A stretch of 64,000 bases of DNA from Caldimonas mangrovi. Its GTDB lineage: Bacteria; Pseudomonadota; Gammaproteobacteria; Burkholderiales; Burkholderiaceae_C. Where the stretch lies: NCBI RefSeq assembly GCF_023721835.1, contig NZ_JAMKFE010000004.1:124001-188000 (forward strand), written 5' to 3'. The translations under genes and the position numbers were made by a program. The notes below the pieces were generated by a model. That model saw only the letters and a program-made list of their open reading frames with translations, was not told the origin of the DNA and searched no databases. How positions within the stretch are numbered: the first letter of the stretch is position 1; every line of letters starts with the position of its first letter. Below, piece after piece: positions 27,832 through 37,070 of this stretch.

Positions 27832-30801
27832 ATGCTGCTCACCCGCAAATCGACCGGGCCGGCCGACGCCGCCCGTGGCTCCACCCTCGTGTCCAGCCTG
27901 GCGCGCGGCCTGTCGCGCACCGTGCCGACGATGGACCGGCGCGCCTTCCTGCGCCGCTCCGGCATCGGTGTCGGCGCAGGGCTCGCCGCGTCGCAATTGA
28001 CGCTGGTGCGCAAGGCCCGCGCGGCCGACGCGCCGAAGGCCGCCGACGGCACCGCGGCCAAGGTCGAGGTCAAGCGCACCGTGTGCGGCCACTGCTCGGT
28101 GGGCTGCGCAATCGACGCCGTGGTCGAAAACGGCGTCTGGGTGCGGCAGGAGCCGGTGTTCGACTCGCCGATCAACCTCGGCGCGCACTGTGCGAAGGGC
28201 GCGGCGGTGCGCGAGCACGGCCACGGCGAATACCGCCTGAAGTACCCGATGAAGCTGGTCGACGGCAAGTACCAGCGCATCAGCTGGGACCAGGCCCTCG
28301 ACGAGATCAGCGCCCGGCTGCTGGACCTGAAGAAGACCAGCGGCCCCGACGCGCTGTTCGTGGTCGGCTCGTCGAAGCACAACAACGAGCAGTCGTACCT
28401 GCTGCGCAAGTGGATGAGCCTGTGGGGCAGCAACAACTGCGACCACCAGGCCCGCATCTGCCACTCCACCACGGTCGCCGGCGTCGCGAACACGTGGGGT
28501 TACGGCGCGATGACCAACTCGTACAACGACATGCAGAACTCGAAGGCGGCGCTGTACATCGGCTCCAATGCCGCCGAGGCGCACCCGGTGTCCATGCTGC
28601 ACATGCTGCACGCCAAGGAAACGGGCTGCAAGATGATCGTCGTCGACCCGCGCTTCACGCGCACGGCGGCCAAGGCCGACGACTACGTGCGCATCCGCTC
28701 GGGCACCGACATCCCCTTCCTGTTCGGCGTGCTGCATCACATCTTCAAGAACGGCTGGGAAGACAAGAAGTACATCGAGGACCGCGTCTACGGCATGGAC
28801 AAGGTGCGCGAGGACGTGCTGGCCAAGTGGACCCCCGACAAGGTGCTGGAGGTCTGCGGCGTCGACGAGGCCACCTGCCTGAAGGTGGCCGAGACGATGG
28901 CCAAGAACCGGCCGAGCACCATCGTCTGGTGCATGGGCCAGACGCAGCACTCGATCGGCAACGCGATGGTGCGCGCATCCTGCATCCTGCAGCTGGCGCT
29001 CGGCAACATCGGCGTGTCGGGCGGCGGCGCCAACATCTTCCGCGGCCACGACAACGTGCAGGGCGCCACCGACGTCGGCCCCAACCCCGATTCGCTGCCC
29101 GGCTACTACGGGCTGGCCGAGGGCTCCTGGAAGCACTTCGCCAAGGTCTGGAACGTCGACTTCGACTGGATCAAGCAGCAATACGCGCCGGGCATGATGG
29201 GCAAGTCCGGCATGACCGTCTCGCGCTGGGTCGACGGCGTGCTCGAGAAGAACGAGCTGATCGACCAGGACTCGAACCTGAAGGCGCTGTTCTTCTGGGG
29301 CCATGCGCCGAACTCGCAAAGCCGCGGCCTCGAGATGAAGACGGCGATGGACAAGCTGGACCTGCTGGTCGTCGTCGATCCCTTCCCGTCGGCCACGGCG
29401 GCGATGGCGGCGATGCCCGGCAAGGCCGAAGACCTGAACCCCAACCGCGCGGTCTACCTGCTGCCGGCGTGCACGCAGTTCGAGACCTCGGGCTCGTGCA
29501 CCGCCTCGAACCGCTCGCTGCAGTGGCGCGAGCAGGTCATCGAGCCGCTGTGGGAGTCGCGCAGCGACCACATGATCATGTACCAGCTCGCCGACAAGCT
29601 GGGCTTCGGCAAGGAGCTGGTCAAGAACTACAAGATGGTGCCGGCCAAGGCCGGCCTGCTCGAGCCCGAGCCCGAGTCGATCCTGCGCGAGATCAACCGC
29701 AGCGTCTGGACCATCGGCTACACCGGCCAGAGCCCGGAGCGGCTGAAAGCCCACATGCGCAACATGCACGTCTTCGACGTCAAGAGCCTGCGCGCCCGGG
29801 GTGGCGTCGACAAGGACACAGGCTACTCGCTCGACGGCGACTACTTCGGCCTGCCCTGGCCGTGTTTCGGCACGCCGGAACTCAAGCACCCGGGGTCGCC
29901 CAACCTCTACGACACCTCGCGCCACGTGATGGACGGCGGCGGCAACTTCCGCGCCAACTTCGGTGTCGAGCGCGACGGCGTGTCGCTGCTGGCGGCCGAC
30001 GGCTCGCATTCGAAGGGCGCCGACATCACCACCGGCTACCCCGAGTTCGACCACGTGCTGCTGAAGAAGCTGGGCTGGTGGGGCGAGCTGACCGAGGCCG
30101 AGCAGAAGGCGGCCGAGGGCAAGAACTGGAAGACCGACCCGTCGGGCGGGATCATCCGGGTGACGATGAAGAACCACGGCTGCCACCCGTTCGGCAATGC
30201 CAAGGCGCGAGCGGTGGTGTGGAACTTCCCCGACCCGATTCCGCAGCACCGCGAACCGATCTATTCGCCGCGTGCCGACATGGTGGCCAAGTACCCCACG
30301 CACGACGACAAGAAGGCCTTCTGGCGGCTGCCGACGCTCTACAAGACGCTGCAGGAGCAGAACAAGGACATCGGCAAGACCTACCCGCTGGTCATGACCT
30401 CCGGGCGCCTGGTCGAGTACGAGGGCGGCGGCGAGGAGACGCGCTCCAATCCCTGGCTGGCCGAATTGCAGCAGGAGATGTTCGTCGAGATCAATCCGGC
30501 CGCCGCCAACGATCGCGGCATCCGCGACGGCGAGGCGGTGTGGGTGAAGACGCCCACCGGCGCGCGCTTGCGCGTCAAGGCGCTGGTGACGGAGCGGGTC
30601 GACCGCAACACCGTGTTCCTGCCGTTCCACTTCTCGGGGCGCTGGCAGGGCAACGACCTGCTGCAGTACTACCCGCAGGGCGCGGCGCCGGTGGTGCGCG
30701 GTGAAGCCGTCAACACCGCGACCACCTACGGCTACGACAGCGTCACGATGATGCAAGAGACCAAGACCACGGTGTGCCAGATCGAGAAGGCCACGGCCTG
30801 A
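27832..30801 (+). CDS. fdhA: Formate dehydrogenase alpha subunit, cysteine-type, Tat-exported
   Basis: 989 residues. Twin-arginine signal around Arg36-Arg37 (MDRRAFLRRSGIG) with cleavage probably after ARA near residue 64. The Fe4S4 site is Cys85, Cys88, Cys92 and Cys120. In the molybdopterin domain the position of selenocysteine in FdnG is Cys210 (ARICHST), followed by the catalytic His211. No in-frame TGA occurs, so no selenium is needed. The rest matches the bis-molybdopterin guanine dinucleotide oxidoreductase fold. It oxidises formate to CO2 in the periplasm and passes electrons to the beta subunit. Fourteen bases separate it from that gene. Confidence 0.96.
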   Translation: MLLTRKSTGPADAARGSTLVSSLARGLSRTVPTMDRRAFLRRSGIGVGAGLAASQLTLVRKARAADAPKAADGTAAKVEVKRTVCGHCSVGCAIDAVVENGVWVRQEPVFDSPINLGAHCAKGAAVREHGHGEYRLKYPMKLVDGKYQRISWDQALDEISARLLDLKKTSGPDALFVVGSSKHNNEQSYLLRKWMSLWGSNNCDHQARICHSTTVAGVANTWGYGAMTNSYNDMQNSKAALYIGSNAAEAHPVSMLHMLHAKETGCKMIVVDPRFTRTAAKADDYVRIRSGTDIPFLFGVLHHIFKNGWEDKKYIEDRVYGMDKVREDVLAKWTPDKVLEVCGVDEATCLKVAETMAKNRPSTIVWCMGQTQHSIGNAMVRASCILQLALGNIGVSGGGANIFRGHDNVQGATDVGPNPDSLPGYYGLAEGSWKHFAKVWNVDFDWIKQQYAPGMMGKSGMTVSRWVDGVLEKNELIDQDSNLKALFFWGHAPNSQSRGLEMKTAMDKLDLLVVVDPFPSATAAMAAMPGKAEDLNPNRAVYLLPACTQFETSGSCTASNRSLQWREQVIEPLWESRSDHMIMYQLADKLGFGKELVKNYKMVPAKAGLLEPEPESILREINRSVWTIGYTGQSPERLKAHMRNMHVFDVKSLRARGGVDKDTGYSLDGDYFGLPWPCFGTPELKHPGSPNLYDTSRHVMDGGGNFRANFGVERDGVSLLAADGSHSKGADITTGYPEFDHVLLKKLGWWGELTEAEQKAAEGKNWKTDPSGGIIRVTMKNHGCHPFGNAKARAVVWNFPDPIPQHREPIYSPRADMVAKYPTHDDKKAFWRLPTLYKTLQEQNKDIGKTYPLVMTSGRLVEYEGGGEETRSNPWLAELQQEMFVEINPAAANDRGIRDGEAVWVKTPTGARLRVKALVTERVDRNTVFLPFHFSGRWQGNDLLQYYPQGAAPVVRGEAVNTATTYGYDSVTMMQETKTTVCQIEKATA

Positions 30802-30815
30802 AGCAGGAGAGACAC

Positions 30816-31457
30816 ATGGCCCGAATGAAATTCATCTGCGACGCCGAGCGCTGCATCGAGTGCAACGGCTGCGTCACGGCCTGCAAGGCCGAACACGACG
30901 TGCCCTGGGGCGTCAACCGCCGCCGCGTGGTCACGATGAACGACGGCGTGCCGGGCGAGAAGAGCATCTCGGTCGCCTGCATGCACTGTTCCGACGCACC
31001 CTGCATGGCGGTGTGCCCGGTCGACTGCTTCTACCGCACCGACGAGGGCGTGGTGCTGCACGACAAGGACATCTGCATCGGCTGCGGCTACTGCTCGTAC
31101 GCCTGCCCGTTCGGCGCGCCGCAGTTTCCGACCAACGGCACGTTCGGCCTGCGCGGCAAGATGGACAAGTGCACCTTCTGTGCCGGCGGCCCGGAAGCCA
31201 GCGGCAGCGAAGCGGAATACGAGAAGTACGGCCGCAACCGCCTGGCCGAAGGCAAGCTGCCGGCTTGCGCCGAGATGTGCTCGACCAAGGCGCTGCTCGG
31301 CGGCGACGGCGACGTGGTGGCCGACATCTTCCGCACCCGCGTGCTGACCCGAGGCAAGGGCAGTGAGGTGTGGGGCTGGGGCACGGCCTACGGCAAACCC
31401 GCCCAGGGCGGGGCCGTGCCGCAGCCGGCGGCCGCGGCCGAAGGGGGCAAGTCATGA
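30816..31457 (+). CDS. fdhB: Formate dehydrogenase beta subunit, four-cluster ferredoxin-like
   Basis: 213 residues. Four sets of cysteines for Fe4S4 clusters are visible: CIECNGCVTACK, CMHCSDAPCMAVCP, CIGCGYCSYACP and CTFC ... CAEMC. It wires electrons from the catalytic subunit to the membrane cytochrome. There is no membrane helix and no signal peptide, so export should occur as a complex with the Tat-bearing alpha subunit. The C-terminus is an Ala/Gly/Pro tail that overlaps the next start (ATGA). Confidence 0.95.
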   Translation: MARMKFICDAERCIECNGCVTACKAEHDVPWGVNRRRVVTMNDGVPGEKSISVACMHCSDAPCMAVCPVDCFYRTDEGVVLHDKDICIGCGYCSYACPFGAPQFPTNGTFGLRGKMDKCTFCAGGPEASGSEAEYEKYGRNRLAEGKLPACAEMCSTKALLGGDGDVVADIFRTRVLTRGKGSEVWGWGTAYGKPAQGGAVPQPAAAAEGGKS

Positions 31458-31687
31458 GGCCGGCGCGCTGGGTCGTCGGAGTCGCGTTCGCCGCGCTCGC
31501 GCTGAGTGGCTGCACCGAGCGGCCACAGACCGCCGACGCCGCGCGCAAGCAGGCCGACACGCCGGCCTGGCAGGGCACCGACAACCCCTACGTGACCGGT
31601 GGCTGGCAGCGCGGCGACGAGAAGAGCTGGGAGCAGCAAATCCGCGCCCGCACGCAGGGGCAGAACGAATACGCGCGGGTGCGCTGA
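31454..31687 (+). CDS. Small lipoprotein inside the formate dehydrogenase operon
   Basis: 77 residues. Signal sequence followed by lipobox LSGC, with Cys20 the predicted lipidated residue. The mature part is polar (CTERPQTADAARKQADTPAW, then a WQRGDEKSWEQQIRARTQGQ-like helix). It starts inside the beta-subunit stop (ATGA) and precedes the gamma subunit by 25 bases, so it is made in step with the complex. No function is known to me; an assembly or anchoring factor at the periplasmic face is plausible. Confidence 0.75.
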   Translation: MRPARWVVGVAFAALALSGCTERPQTADAARKQADTPAWQGTDNPYVTGGWQRGDEKSWEQQIRARTQGQNEYARVR

Positions 31688-31712
31688 CGGCCCACCCGCG
31701 GCAGGAGACGCC

Positions 31713-32831
31713 ATGCAACGCCTGATTCCCCGAGTGATGCTTGCCGCGGCGCTGTGCCTGCCGGCGTGGGCGTTCGCGCAAGCGGTGCCGGCCGGCGCTG
31801 CACCGCAGGGCTCGGTCGCGCCGGCCGAGCCCAAGCCGGACGACACCAACGCCGAGCGCGCGCGCACCCAGCCCGGCAACAACGCGCCGTTCTGGCGCGC
31901 CGTGCGCAACTCCGGCGATCAGGCCGGCTACAGCAGCCTGCCTGCGCGCGAGGCAGGCGTGCTGATCCAGCAGACCGTGCAGTACCCCGGCTCGCTGCGC
32001 ACCACGGCGGGCGAGGCCTGGCGCCAGGTGCGCAACGACTGGATCATCCCGTACGGCGGCGCTCTGATACTGATCGTCGCCGTGGCCATCGGCCTGTTCT
32101 ACTGGCGCAAGGGCGCCATGGACGTGCACGAGCCGCCCACCGGTCGCCTGATCGAGCGCTTCACCTACTTCGAGCGTGCCGCCCACTGGACCAACGCGAT
32201 CGCGTTCTCGGTGCTGGCGATCTCCGGCATCGTGATGGCCTTCGGCAAGTTTTTCCTGCTGCCCATCCTCGGCGGCACGGTGTTCGGCTGGCTGGCCTAT
32301 GCGCTGAAGAACCTGCACAACTTCGCCGGGCCGGTGTTCGCGGTGTCGCTGCTGGTGGTGATCCTGACGTTCATCAAGGACAACCTGCCCAGCCGCGACG
32401 ACCTGACGTGGCTCGCCAAGGGCGGCGGGCTGGCTTCGGGCACGCACGTGCCGTCGCATCGTTTCAATGCCGGCGAAAAGCTGGTGTTCTGGGCCGGCGT
32501 GCTGGCGCTCGGCCTGGTCGTCGTCGGCTCGGGCCTGGTGCTCGACAAGCTGGTGCCGGGCTGGGGCGACACGCGCGGCCAGATGCAGGTCGCCCACATG
32601 GTCCACGCGACGGCCGCGGTGCTGATGATGGCCATGTTCCTCGGCCACATCTACATGGGCACGATCGGCATGAAAGGCGCCTACCGCGCGATGAAGACCG
32701 GCTATGTCGACGAGGCCTGGGCCCGCGAGCACCACGAGCTCTGGTACGACGACATCCGCGCCGGCAAGATCCCTGCGCAGCGCTCGCAGCCCGCGGCTGG
32801 GGCCGCGCGACCCGTCACCCCGTCTGCCTGA
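31713..32831 (+). CDS. fdhC: Formate dehydrogenase gamma subunit, cytochrome b
   Basis: 372 residues from ATG 31713 (GGAGACGCC upstream). A cleavable signal peptide and about 90 periplasmic residues precede the cytochrome b core, which is absent from short FdnI-type subunits of about 215 residues. The core has an extra helix (about 110-130) and four helices typical of the cytochrome b561/FdnI fold, with candidate haem histidines in AAHWTNAIAFSVLAISG, LKNLHNFAG, and VAHMVHATAAVLMMAMFLGH. It takes electrons from the beta subunit to quinone in the inner membrane. Confidence 0.93.
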   Translation: MQRLIPRVMLAAALCLPAWAFAQAVPAGAAPQGSVAPAEPKPDDTNAERARTQPGNNAPFWRAVRNSGDQAGYSSLPAREAGVLIQQTVQYPGSLRTTAGEAWRQVRNDWIIPYGGALILIVAVAIGLFYWRKGAMDVHEPPTGRLIERFTYFERAAHWTNAIAFSVLAISGIVMAFGKFFLLPILGGTVFGWLAYALKNLHNFAGPVFAVSLLVVILTFIKDNLPSRDDLTWLAKGGGLASGTHVPSHRFNAGEKLVFWAGVLALGLVVVGSGLVLDKLVPGWGDTRGQMQVAHMVHATAAVLMMAMFLGHIYMGTIGMKGAYRAMKTGYVDEAWAREHHELWYDDIRAGKIPAQRSQPAAGAARPVTPSA

Positions 32832-32844
32832 GGAGAGGATCGAG

Positions 32845-33222
32845 ATGCAGCGAACCGTGCTTGCCGCATTGCCTGCGGCGCTGATCCTGGCGGCCGGTAT
32901 CGCCGCCGCCAAACTTCCGCCACCGTCGCCCGAGGCGCAAGCCCAGGCGGCGCAGGCCAAGGCCAAGGCCGACCACACCGCCAAGATCGACGGCTACAAG
33001 CTGTGTCTGGCGCAGGACCGGGCCGCCGAACACTACCGCCGCGAAGCCCGGACGCAGGGCAAGGACGCGCCTGCGCCGTTGCAGACCGCGGCCTGCGCCG
33101 ACCCCGGGCCCTATGCCGCGCCGACACCGCCGCTGGAGCAGGCCGGTGCCCATTCGCCGGCGCAGACGGCCGCGAAGCCCCACAACAGCCCGGTCCCACA
33201 GGCTCCGGCGCCCGGCAAGTGA
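32845..33222 (+). CDS. Small secreted hypothetical protein of the formate dehydrogenase operon
   Basis: 125 residues from ATG 32845 (AGGAGAGGATCG upstream). Residues 1-22 form a signal peptide ending AAA. The mature part is Ala/Gln/Lys-rich helix, then IDGYKLCLAQDRAAEHYRRE, a second cysteine (TAACADPGPY), and a Pro/Ala-rich tail. The two cysteines could form a disulfide in the periplasm. No known domain. Thirteen bases separate it from the gamma subunit gene. Confidence 0.65.
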   Translation: MQRTVLAALPAALILAAGIAAAKLPPPSPEAQAQAAQAKAKADHTAKIDGYKLCLAQDRAAEHYRREARTQGKDAPAPLQTAACADPGPYAAPTPPLEQAGAHSPAQTAAKPHNSPVPQAPAPGK

Positions 33223-33262
33223 GGTCGCCGACCGGGGCGACCGCGCCAGCGCCATTGCGGGT

Positions 33263-34156
33263 ATGCTGACCCACCGCCTGCCTCGCATGTCTGCCCTGCC
33301 TGAAGATCTCGTCCCCAGCCCCGAGCGCCCACGTCTGAGCGCCGCGTCGGCACGTTTCACCCACGGCGCGAGCGTCGTCGACGAATACGGCCGTGAGCGC
33401 GAGGTGCAGATGCCGGCCGAGCGCGACCTGACGCTCTACCTCGACAAGCGCGAGCTGGTCACGCTGATGACCATGGGCGGGCAGCCCGAGCTGCTGGCGC
33501 TCGGCTACCTGCGCAACCAGCGCCTGGTGGACGATCTCGGGCAGATCGACAGCGTGCAGGTCGACTGGGACGTCAACGCGTGCGCGATCACGACCCGCGG
33601 CGGCGTCGGCGACATCGAGGCGCGCACCTCGCGCCGCATCGTCACGACCGGCTGCGGGCAGGGCACCGTGTTCGGCGGGCTGATGGACGAGGTCGACTCG
33701 CTGTGCCTTGGCGACACGCGGATCACGCAAGCCGAGCTGTACGGCCTGCTCGACGCGATGCGCCGACACGAGACGGTCTACAAGTCGGCCGGTTCGGTGC
33801 ACGGTTGCGCGCTGTTCCAGGGACCGCAGCTGCTGCTGTTCACCGAGGACGTCGGCCGCCATAACGCGCTCGACGCGATCGCCGGCTGGATGTGGCTCGA
33901 AGGTGTCGACGGCGACGGCAAGACGCTCTACACCACCGGCCGGCTGACCAGCGAAATGGTCATCAAGGCTGCGCAGATGGGGGTGGCGGTGGTGGTTTCG
34001 CGCTCGGGCATCACCGAGATGGGCCACCGCCTGGCCGAACGCCTGGGCATGGCGCTGTTCGCGCGCTGCACCAACCGTCACTTTCTGCTCTACACCGGGC
34101 GCGACCGCTTCGCCGCGCAGCCCGACCTCGCCCCCCCGGCCGTGGCGGCCGGTTGA
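33263..34156 (+). CDS. fdhD: FdhD, sulfurtransferase for formate dehydrogenase maturation
   Basis: 297 residues if ATG 33263 is used; ATG 33287 is equally possible since neither has a clear ribosome site. FdhD moves sulfur from IscS to the molybdenum cofactor of formate dehydrogenase. Conserved blocks visible: [69 protein letters not shown], and [16 protein letters not shown]. In E. coli the mobile loop has a C-x-x-C pair; here only the first Cys of the loop (GCGQG) is kept. Last gene of the operon. Confidence 0.93.
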   Translation: MLTHRLPRMSALPEDLVPSPERPRLSAASARFTHGASVVDEYGREREVQMPAERDLTLYLDKRELVTLMTMGGQPELLALGYLRNQRLVDDLGQIDSVQVDWDVNACAITTRGGVGDIEARTSRRIVTTGCGQGTVFGGLMDEVDSLCLGDTRITQAELYGLLDAMRRHETVYKSAGSVHGCALFQGPQLLLFTEDVGRHNALDAIAGWMWLEGVDGDGKTLYTTGRLTSEMVIKAAQMGVAVVVSRSGITEMGHRLAERLGMALFARCTNRHFLLYTGRDRFAAQPDLAPPAVAAG

Positions 34157-34173
34157 GGCAGGAAAGCTGCGGC

Positions 34174-34701
34174 TCAGGGCCGCGCGTTGGCCAGGTCGCG
34201 CAGGATGGTGGGCCCGGCGCGCTTTTCGATCTCGTGCAGCATTTCACGGTTCCAGCCCATGGCGAACATCGCCTCGGCCACCACGAACATCGGCCCGACC
34301 AGCAGGCCGACGATGTCGTCGACGAAAGCCGGCTTGCGTCCTTCGTAGTAGTGGCCGACGAACTGGGTGATCCAGCCGATCAGGAAAAAGCCGATGCCGG
34401 TGGTGAGCCAGACCACCGTGCTGCGCTGTGCCACCTCGTGGCCCAGCGCGATCAGCACGCCGACCGCCAGGCTCACCGCGAGTCCGAGCGTCAAGTGGCG
34501 CGTCAGGTACCACAGCGCGGCCAGCGTGAACGCCATCCAGGCCGGGGTGAGCACCATGTCGCCGACGGCGAGCGACGGCCGCGCCAGCAGCACACCGACG
34601 GCGAACACGATCATCGGCACGCCGACGAAGTGGGTGGCGATGTTGCGCCGATCGCGGTGGTATTCGGCGTACTGGGTGAGAAGGTCGAGGGCGGTGCGCA
34701 T
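34174..34701 (-). CDS. DUF962 / Mpo1-like membrane protein
   Basis: 175 residues from ATG 34701 with GGAG in the leader. The family's conserved N-terminal block is present ([20 protein letters not shown]), followed by four hydrophobic helices and the conserved histidine sites GHEVAQR and [14 protein letters not shown]. Yeast Mpo1, a member of this family, is an iron-dependent dioxygenase in alpha-oxidation of 2-hydroxy fatty acids; whether bacterial members share the activity is less certain. Convergent with fdhD, 17 bases apart. Confidence 0.85.
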   Translation of the reverse strand: MRTALDLLTQYAEYHRDRRNIATHFVGVPMIVFAVGVLLARPSLAVGDMVLTPAWMAFTLAALWYLTRHLTLGLAVSLAVGVLIALGHEVAQRSTVVWLTTGIGFFLIGWITQFVGHYYEGRKPAFVDDIVGLLVGPMFVVAEAMFAMGWNREMLHEIEKRAGPTILRDLANARP

Positions 34702-34893
34702 GAGAGGTCTCCTGCTCCTTTGCGACAGGCGTATGACGCAATGCTAGGACTTTTCGGCGATGCCGGAGCGTCAAAATCCCGACATTTGTTGCAGCTTTCG
34801 TACCCAGGTTTACCCGGGGCTTCGGCGCAGCGACCGGGCGCAAGGGGGCGCTGCCGGTGCTTCCCTACAATGCGCGGACTTCCGGGGAACCGC

Positions 34894-35463
34894 ATGAGCA
34901 TCAAGAGCGACAAATGGATCCGGCGCATGGCCGAAGCGCACGGCATGATCGAGCCCTTCGAGCCCGGCCAGGTCCGCCATGCCGCTGACGGCCACAAGAT
35001 CGTCAGCTACGGCACCAGCAGCTACGGGTACGACATCCGCTGCGCGCGGGAGTTCAAGGTGTTCACCAACATCTTCAGCACGGTGGTCGACCCGAAGAAC
35101 TTCGACGAGAAGAGCTTCGTCGACATCGAGTCCGACGTCTGCATCATTCCACCCAACAGCTTCGCGCTGGCGCGCACCGTCGAATATTTCCGCATTCCGC
35201 GCAACGTGCTGACGATCTGCCTGGGCAAAAGCACCTATGCACGCTGCGGCATCATCGTCAACGTCACGCCCTTCGAGCCCGAGTGGGAAGGTTATGTGAC
35301 GCTCGAGTTCAGCAACACCACGCCGCTGCCGGCGAAGATCTACGCGGGCGAGGGCTGTGCGCAGGTGCTGTTCTTCGAGAGCGACGAGGTCTGCGAGACC
35401 AGCTACAAGGACCGTGGCGGCAAGTACCAGGGCCAGCACGGCGTGACGCTGCCCAAGACCTGA
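34894..35463 (+). CDS. dcd: dCTP deaminase
   Basis: 189 residues, the usual length. Starts [20 protein letters not shown]; the catalytic Glu lies in [14 protein letters not shown], and the nucleotide-binding [10 protein letters not shown] and the C-terminal [11 protein letters not shown] lid are present. Hydrolyses dCTP to dUTP and ammonia, feeding thymidylate synthesis. The frame stays open for a kilobase upstream, but the family start is clearly ATG 34894. The 192-bp region upstream must hold its promoter; no strong -35/-10 pair was seen. Confidence 0.95.
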   Translation: MSIKSDKWIRRMAEAHGMIEPFEPGQVRHAADGHKIVSYGTSSYGYDIRCAREFKVFTNIFSTVVDPKNFDEKSFVDIESDVCIIPPNSFALARTVEYFRIPRNVLTICLGKSTYARCGIIVNVTPFEPEWEGYVTLEFSNTTPLPAKIYAGEGCAQVLFFESDEVCETSYKDRGGKYQGQHGVTLPKT

Positions 35464-35617
35464 GCGCGTGGGCCGCGCCGAAGCCCACGCTGCGAAAACC
35501 TGTCCACCCCCCCGAAGACGAGGGGGCCTCACCACCCCTTCTAGGGAGGCGGTGCTGCGGCGCTTCGTCTACTGTTGCCTGCATGGTCACGTCGAGTCGG
35601 ACCGAGTGGAGGCAAGC

Positions 35618-35860
35618 ATGAACACCCGATGCGTTCCATCGACCTGGATGCAGGAGCAGCCCGTCGATTTCCTGCTGCTGGTCGATTTCAAGTGGCTGAT
35701 GGCGGGCCAAGGCTGGTGGGTCGACCTGACGCGGCTCCAGCGCGATGCCGCCTATGCCGACGGCTGCATCGCCTCGGCGCTGGCCAGCCGCTGCGAGCCG
35801 CTGCGTCAGCGCGCCGAAGACCTGCAGTCCCGCTGCCTCGACCTCGCCGTCGTGCATTGA
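35618..35860 (+). CDS. Small hypothetical protein
   Basis: 80 residues from ATG 35618, preceded by GTGGAGGC as ribosome site. The sequence is compact and globular-looking (DFLLLVDFKWLMAGQGWWVD, then TRLQRDAAYADGCIASALAS), with four cysteines and three tryptophans or more. No signal peptide. I do not recognise the family; similar short proteins are common in Burkholderiales. Confidence 0.5.
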   Translation: MNTRCVPSTWMQEQPVDFLLLVDFKWLMAGQGWWVDLTRLQRDAAYADGCIASALASRCEPLRQRAEDLQSRCLDLAVVH

Positions 35861-35973
35861 GCGTCGAGCCGAACTGCGCCGCGGCAGCCGCCTTTATCGG
35901 CCGATCGGCCGCCGCAGCATCCCCTATCGTTGCGTCATGGCTGCCATGGCAGCGCAAAGACACGGGGAACGAG

Positions 35974-36174
35974 ATGATGCTGCTGCCTGAAGTGATCGAG
36001 TATCTGGACGATGTGCCTTCCGAATTTGCCGGCTCCGCCTTTGCGGCGCTGCGCGAACCCGCCGTGCGGGCGCAGCGCGCGCCGCTGATCGAGATATTGC
36101 AGCCGAGCGCGGCGCTGTCTCGGCCCGTCGACGACCTGCTGCCGCTGGAGCACCTGCGTCGGCGCACGCACTGA
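35974..36174 (+). CDS. Small hypothetical protein
   Basis: 66 residues from ATG 35974 (GGGGAACG upstream). MMLLPEVIEYLDDVPSEFAG suggests a short amphipathic helix, followed by Ala/Arg/Leu-rich sequence without cysteine or membrane segment. No family recognised. Lies between the preceding small gene and the DUF2243 gene, 55 bases before the latter. Confidence 0.4.
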   Translation: MMLLPEVIEYLDDVPSEFAGSAFAALREPAVRAQRAPLIEILQPSAALSRPVDDLLPLEHLRRRTH

Positions 36175-36228
36175 CGCTTGCCGCCCTGACCTGCGCATAC
36201 CGGGCGTGCGGTTTGCCCGAGCGCCGGT

Positions 36229-37032
36229 ATGCGAACCGCTCCCCCGCCGCTGAACGGCCCCCGCCGCAGCGATCTCCGGCTGCTGTGGGCCGGCGCGCTG
36301 ATCGGCTTTGCGCTCAGCGGCTTCTTCGACGGCATCCTGCTGCACCAGGTGCTGCAGTGGCATCACCTGCTCAGCGGGCTCGACGGCCCGGGATGGCAGG
36401 ACCTGCGCACGCAGGTGCTGGCCGACGGCCTCTTCCACCTCTTCATGTACGTCGTTGCGGCGGTCGGCCTGGGGCTGCTGGTGCACGCGCGTCGGTGCTT
36501 GCAGGGGCCGGGCTCGCAGCGGCGGCTGCTGGCCGCCGCGCTGACCGGTTTCGGCGCCTGGCATCTGCTCGATGCCGTGCTCAGCCACTGGTGGCTCGGC
36601 TTGCACCGCATCCGCATGGACACCGCGCAGCCGCTGCTGTGGGACCTGGGCTGGCTCGCAGCCTTCGGCCTGGTGCCGTTGCTCGCGGCCTGGCGCTTGG
36701 GACGCGGCCCCGGGCGGCGTGAGCGGAAGGCCGGCAGGCTGGCGGTGCTGCTCGGCGCCGTGACGGTCGCGGCAGCGGGCTGGGCGACGCGTCCGCCACC
36801 CGGTGCGGAAGATCGTCTGACGCTATTGCTGGCGCCCGGCACGCGGCCGGCGCAGGCCCTGGCCGCCGTGCACGCGGTGGACGCGCGCATCGCCTGGGTC
36901 GACCCGGCGGGCACCGTCTGGGTGCTGGCGCTGCCACCCGGTCGTGCGGTCGACAGCGGCTATCGCGACGGCGTGCTCGCCATCGGCGGGCGCTGGGCCG
37001 CGGCGGCCTGCGCCGGCTGGGGCGGCAGCTGA
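36229..37032 (+). CDS. DUF2243 integral membrane protein with C-terminal extension
   Basis: 267 residues. Residues 18-165 are the DUF2243 domain: LLWAGALIGFALSGFFDGI, LHQVLQWHHL, LADGLFHLFMYVVAAVGL and LLDAVLSHWWLGLHRIR, with conserved His residues close to membrane helices that could bind metal. A further helix (about 172-192) leads to a 70-residue soluble end (DRLTLLLAPGTRPAQALAAV ... WVLALPPGRAVD) not part of the usual domain. Function of DUF2243 is unknown. No clear ribosome site precedes the ATG. Confidence 0.8.
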   Translation: MRTAPPPLNGPRRSDLRLLWAGALIGFALSGFFDGILLHQVLQWHHLLSGLDGPGWQDLRTQVLADGLFHLFMYVVAAVGLGLLVHARRCLQGPGSQRRLLAAALTGFGAWHLLDAVLSHWWLGLHRIRMDTAQPLLWDLGWLAAFGLVPLLAAWRLGRGPGRRERKAGRLAVLLGAVTVAAAGWATRPPPGAEDRLTLLLAPGTRPAQALAAVHAVDARIAWVDPAGTVWVLALPPGRAVDSGYRDGVLAIGGRWAAAACAGWGGS

Positions 37033-37070
37033 ACGGCGGGCCGCCGGCCCGTACCGGCGCACCCGCCCGC

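Noticed and set aside
28456-28470. Possible selenocysteine formate dehydrogenase
   Set aside because: The active-site position reads TGC (Cys210), and no in-frame TGA or SECIS-like hairpin need be invoked.
27760-30756. 998-residue open frame antisense to the formate dehydrogenase alpha gene
   Set aside because: The alpha subunit has full-length homology-like motifs; the antisense frame is His/Arg/Val-rich shadow sequence.
33892-34893. Upstream extension of dcd
   Set aside because: The dCTP deaminase start is fixed by the family N-terminus [11 protein letters not shown]; the extension overlaps fdhD and the Mpo1-like gene.
35500-35560. CCCCCC...GGGGG hairpin after dcd as a terminator
   Set aside because: Stem is short with a long loop and no T run follows; too weak to call.
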